This document shows positions 6,042 to 8,388 of a stretch of 8,388 nt of DNA, in pieces (within the stretch, counting starts at the first letter, position 1; every line of letters starts with the position of its first letter). This DNA comes from Actinobacteria bacterium UBA7422 (GTDB lineage: Bacteria; Actinomycetota; Actinomycetes; S36-B12). Both the position numbers and the translations under genes were made by a program. The notes under the pieces are model-generated. The model saw nothing but the letters and a program-made list of their open reading frames with translations, was not told where the DNA came from and made no database searches. The stretch lies in assembly GCA_002469525.1 (NCBI GenBank), contig DKME01000019.1, positions 1-8,388 of the forward strand, given 5' to 3'.

Positions 6042-6055
6042 CGAATAATGATTCG
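6042..6055. repeat. CGAAT-N4-ATTCG inverted repeat in the tkt promoter spacer
   Basis: Perfect 5-bp arms (6042-6046 and 6051-6055) around AATG, ending 5 nt before the TAGACT -10 box of tkt. Its placement between the -35 and -10 regions is typical of a repressor site. I do not recognise the motif as that of a named regulator. Short palindromes of this size also arise by chance. Confidence 0.35.
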
Positions 6056-6060
6056 CCCAA

Positions 6061-6066
6061 TAGACT
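6061..6066 (+). promoter_or_regulatory. -10 hexamer TAGACT for a leaderless tkt mRNA
   Basis: TAGACT ends 6 nt before the tkt ATG at 6073, giving a transcript that begins at the start codon. The intervening CGAACC has no Shine-Dalgarno character. No good -35 is visible at the expected distance. The hexamer and spacing are identical to those before the ABC ATPase gene at 2398. Confidence 0.6.
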
Positions 6067-6072
6067 CGAACC

Positions 6073-8133
6073 ATGACGACCGACATTCCGACATTGCCAG
6101 ACCTCGATTCCGTTCTTTCATGGGATACCGATGACGACCAAAGCGTTGCCTTCCTCAGAGCCCTTGCAGCGGACGCTGTGCAAAAAGTGGGAAATGGACA
6201 CCCGGGAACCGCAATGAGTCTGGCACCGGCCGCGTATTTGCTGTTCAACAAGATCATGAACCACGACCCGGGTGACCCACGGTGGTTGGGTCGAGACCGA
6301 TTTGTTTTATCAGCTGGACACTCAAGCCTGACTCTTTATTCACAGTTGTTTTTGTGTGGCTACGGCTTAACCATGTCGGACCTGCAATCCTTCCGAACCC
6401 ATGGCAGCCTGACGCCGGGTCACCCGGAGTTTGGACACACGGTCGGCGTTGAAACTACAACCGGTCCACTTGGCCAAGGGGTGGCTACCGCAGTTGGAAT
6501 GGCCATGTCCGAACGCTATGAAGCTGGTCTTTTCCCGGGGGCCCCGTTCGCACATCGCGTGTGGGTCATAGCCTCGGACGGCGACCTTCAAGAGGGCATC
6601 TCAGGGGAAGCATCCTCGCTGGCTGGCACCCAACAATTGGGACACCTCAATGTGATCTGGGACGATAACCGGATTTCAATCGAGGGAGATACCCAAGTCG
6701 CTTTCACTGAAGACGTCGCAGCGCGTTACCGCGCATATGGTTGGGACGTTCATGAAGTGGATATGTTGGCAGACGGCGATATCGACATACGCGCCCTGCA
6801 CACAGCGATGATCCTCTCCGCGAACAACACCGAAAAACCAAGTTTCATTCGTATGCGAACTACAATCGCGTGGCCGGCTCCAAATGCTCGCGCAACCGCC
6901 AAGGCCCATGGCTCGGCCTTAGGCGCCGAAGAAGTTGCTGCGATTAAGGGTGAATTGGGACTGGATCCGAGCGAGAGTTTTGCTTTTGATTCTGAGCTCT
7001 TGGTAAGAATTCGTGAAGCCCTTGGATCTCGCACCCGCGTTCTGCGACACAATTGGGATTCCAACTTCGCACAGTGGCGCGTTATTCACACGGAGTCAGC
7101 GGCGTTACTCGATCGGCTTCTCGTCAAAGGGCTACCCAAGGGTTTCGATTCGGGTCTTCCGACCTATCCGGCGGGTGGAGCAACATCAACTCGAAAGGCA
7201 TCAGGCCAGGTGATCAACGCTCTGGCGGGAAAGCTTCCTGAACTCTGGGGTGGCTCAGCCGATCTTGCTGAGTCCAACAACACGTGGATAAACGACTCCC
7301 CAAGCTTCCTGCCCTATTTCAGCGATACGGCTTCTCCATTTGGCCGCAATATTCATTTTGGGATCAGGGAACACGCGATGGGCGCTGCACTTAATGGGAT
7401 CGCACTGGACGGACTCACCACACCATTTGGTGGAACCTTTCTGGTATTCAGCGACTATATGCGCGGTTCAGTGCGACTTGCAGCGCTCATGCAAACCGAC
7501 GTTACATTTGTATGGAGTCATGACTCAATCGGCCTTGGGGAGGACGGTCCCACTCATCAGCCCGTTGAGCACCTCTGGTCGCTTCGGGCGATACCGGGCT
7601 TAAGCATTGTGCGGCCGGCAGACGGAAATGAAACTGCCGCGGCCTGGGTTGAAAACATTAAGCGCAAGAGTCCCGTTGGCTTGATACTTTCCCGTCAAGA
7701 TCTCCCCCACCTGGCAGCCGCACCCTCGATAATCGAGCAAGGTGTTGCCAGGGGCGCATATATCCTCGAGGCTGACCCCGACCCAACGGTAGTGATTCTG
7801 GCGACCGGTTCTGAAGTCAGTGTTGCCCTTTCCGCTAAAGCAATACTCAACGAACAGGGCATCAACGTTCAATTGGTGTCCATGCCCTGCGTCGAATGGT
7901 TTGACGAACAAGCACAGGAATACCGTGACGAAATTATCCCGCCGCACATTACTGCGAGGGTCGCTGTTGAAGCCGGCGCGACCTTTGGCTGGTATCGATT
8001 TGTCGGCTTAAAGGGCCAAGTTGTGGGTCTTGATCACTTCGGCGCTAGCGCGAGCGCCCCTGTTCTCTTCAAAGAATTCGGGATTACACCAGACGTCGTC
8101 GCAGCAGCTGCACTCAAGTCTCTCAACAACTGA
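6073..8133 (+). CDS. tkt: Transketolase
   Basis: Cytoplasmic thiamine diphosphate enzyme that transfers two-carbon ketol units between sugar phosphates in the pentose phosphate pathway. The product is 686 aa, full length. The TPP domain shows GNGHPG (40-45, H43), AGHSS (81-85), TPGHPE (114-119) and VGVETTTGPLGQG (124-136). The cofactor and metal motif is SDGDLQEG (168-175) ending in DDN (N199), with serine where many family members have glycine. H280 (AHGSALG) follows. The pyrimidine domain has GGSADLAESN (393-402), the catalytic E433 in GIREHAM (430-436), and WSHDSIGLGEDGPTHQPVEH (481-500). The C-terminal domain includes LSRQDLP (539-545) and ILATGSEV (575-582). The start ATG at 6073 is supported by the leaderless -10 box. 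The stop is 37 nt before tal, which is probably co-transcribed. No defect is seen. Confidence 0.97.
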   Translation: MTTDIPTLPDLDSVLSWDTDDDQSVAFLRALAADAVQKVGNGHPGTAMSLAPAAYLLFNKIMNHDPGDPRWLGRDRFVLSAGHSSLTLYSQLFLCGYGLTMSDLQSFRTHGSLTPGHPEFGHTVGVETTTGPLGQGVATAVGMAMSERYEAGLFPGAPFAHRVWVIASDGDLQEGISGEASSLAGTQQLGHLNVIWDDNRISIEGDTQVAFTEDVAARYRAYGWDVHEVDMLADGDIDIRALHTAMILSANNTEKPSFIRMRTTIAWPAPNARATAKAHGSALGAEEVAAIKGELGLDPSESFAFDSELLVRIREALGSRTRVLRHNWDSNFAQWRVIHTESAALLDRLLVKGLPKGFDSGLPTYPAGGATSTRKASGQVINALAGKLPELWGGSADLAESNNTWINDSPSFLPYFSDTASPFGRNIHFGIREHAMGAALNGIALDGLTTPFGGTFLVFSDYMRGSVRLAALMQTDVTFVWSHDSIGLGEDGPTHQPVEHLWSLRAIPGLSIVRPADGNETAAAWVENIKRKSPVGLILSRQDLPHLAAAPSIIEQGVARGAYILEADPDPTVVILATGSEVSVALSAKAILNEQGINVQLVSMPCVEWFDEQAQEYRDEIIPPHITARVAVEAGATFGWYRFVGLKGQVVGLDHFGASASAPVLFKEFGITPDVVAAAALKSLNN

Positions 8134-8170
8134 ATCGGATTAAGTTGCCACTAGCACAGAATGGAAAACC

Positions 8171-8388
8171 ATGAACGCTGTACTCAAGGACCTAACCCAA
8201 GCAGGCGTCAGCATCTGGCTCGACGACCTGACTCGAAATCGGATCACCAGTGGGAACCTCCAAGAACTAATCGACACCATGAGCGTTCGAGGAGTGACAA
8301 CGAATCCATCTATTTTTGAAGGAGCAATTGCCGGTAGCGCCGATGCCTACGAATCACAGATAACTGCGCTCGCCGAAGGCGGAAGCGA
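8171..8388 (+). CDS. tal: Transaldolase, N-terminal part
   Basis: Transfers a dihydroxyacetone unit between sugar phosphates, working with transketolase in the non-oxidative pentose phosphate pathway. Only 72 codons are present before the right edge. Translation from the ATG at 8171 gives SIWLDDLTRNRI (14-25, containing the conserved active-site aspartate of the DDLSR motif) and RGVTTNPSIFEGAI (40-53, the family's TTNPSIF signature). The catalytic lysine lies beyond the edge. An ATG at 8161 is in another frame. The 37-nt gap after tkt contains only a weak purine stretch (GGAAAA) ahead of the start, and no -10 box at leaderless spacing, so co-transcription with tkt is likely. zwf and opcA usually follow in actinomycetes and may lie just past the window. 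Confidence 0.93.
   Translation, partial: MNAVLKDLTQAGVSIWLDDLTRNRITSGNLQELIDTMSVRGVTTNPSIFEGAIAGSADAYESQITALAEGGS

Noticed and set aside
7600..7947. 115-codon minus-strand frame inside tkt
   Set aside because: It lies entirely opposite the conserved C-terminal domain of transketolase and shows no family features.
8161..8163. ATG at 8161 as the transaldolase start
   Set aside because: It is in a different frame; the conserved SIWLDDLTRNRI and TTNPSIF stretches read from the ATG at 8171.

Overview
The window reads as ordinary chromosomal DNA of an actinomycete (Actinomycetota). The evidence is the protein sequences, GC content near 50% by eye, GTG starts, and a gene order matching a conserved actinobacterial block: SUF iron-sulfur genes, an ABC exporter pair, heme A synthesis, then the pentose phosphate genes. 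In Mycobacterium tuberculosis the same block lies roughly at Rv1446c to Rv1466. The mid-range GC and tight packing (gaps of 18 to 97 nt, several 4-nt overlaps) suggest a small-genome lineage such as an aquatic Microbacteriaceae relative. That placement is inference and cannot be settled from this stretch. There are no mobile elements, CRISPR arrays, rRNA or tRNA genes.

Layout. Positions 1-2325, minus strand: the start of the suf operon, in the order sufR (Fe-S sensing repressor), sufB, sufD (cut by the left edge), linked by ATGA and GTGA overlaps. Positions 2326-2397: a 72-nt divergent control region holding a perfect CAAC-N6-GTTG SufR operator, the sufR promoter, and a dyad carrying the promoter of the rightward genes. 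Positions 2398-5048, plus strand: an ABC ATPase, an ABC-2-type permease (GTGA overlap) and ctaA (heme A synthase). Positions 5070-5975, minus strand: ctaB/cyoE (heme O synthase), convergent with ctaA. Positions 6073-8388, plus strand: tkt (transketolase) and the first 72 codons of tal (transaldolase).

How the genes work together. SufB and SufD build Fe-S clusters and SufR shuts the operon down when clusters are plentiful. CtaB farnesylates heme B to heme O, and CtaA oxidises heme O to heme A for the aa3-type terminal oxidase. Transketolase and transaldolase run the non-oxidative pentose phosphate pathway. The ABC pair is of unknown substrate; its position next to ctaA hints at a role in heme or respiratory-membrane biogenesis, but this is not shown.

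The most informative non-coding signal is a consistent architecture. Genes that begin a transcript carry a TAnnnT-type -10 hexamer ending exactly 7 nt before the start codon and lack a convincing Shine-Dalgarno site, as expected for leaderless mRNAs. The suf genes inside the operon (sufB, sufD) have clear Shine-Dalgarno sites, and the permease a weaker one. I see no undescribed defence or mobile system here. The items worth a second look are regulatory (SufR operator on a leaderless start, two dyads) and the orphan ABC pair.
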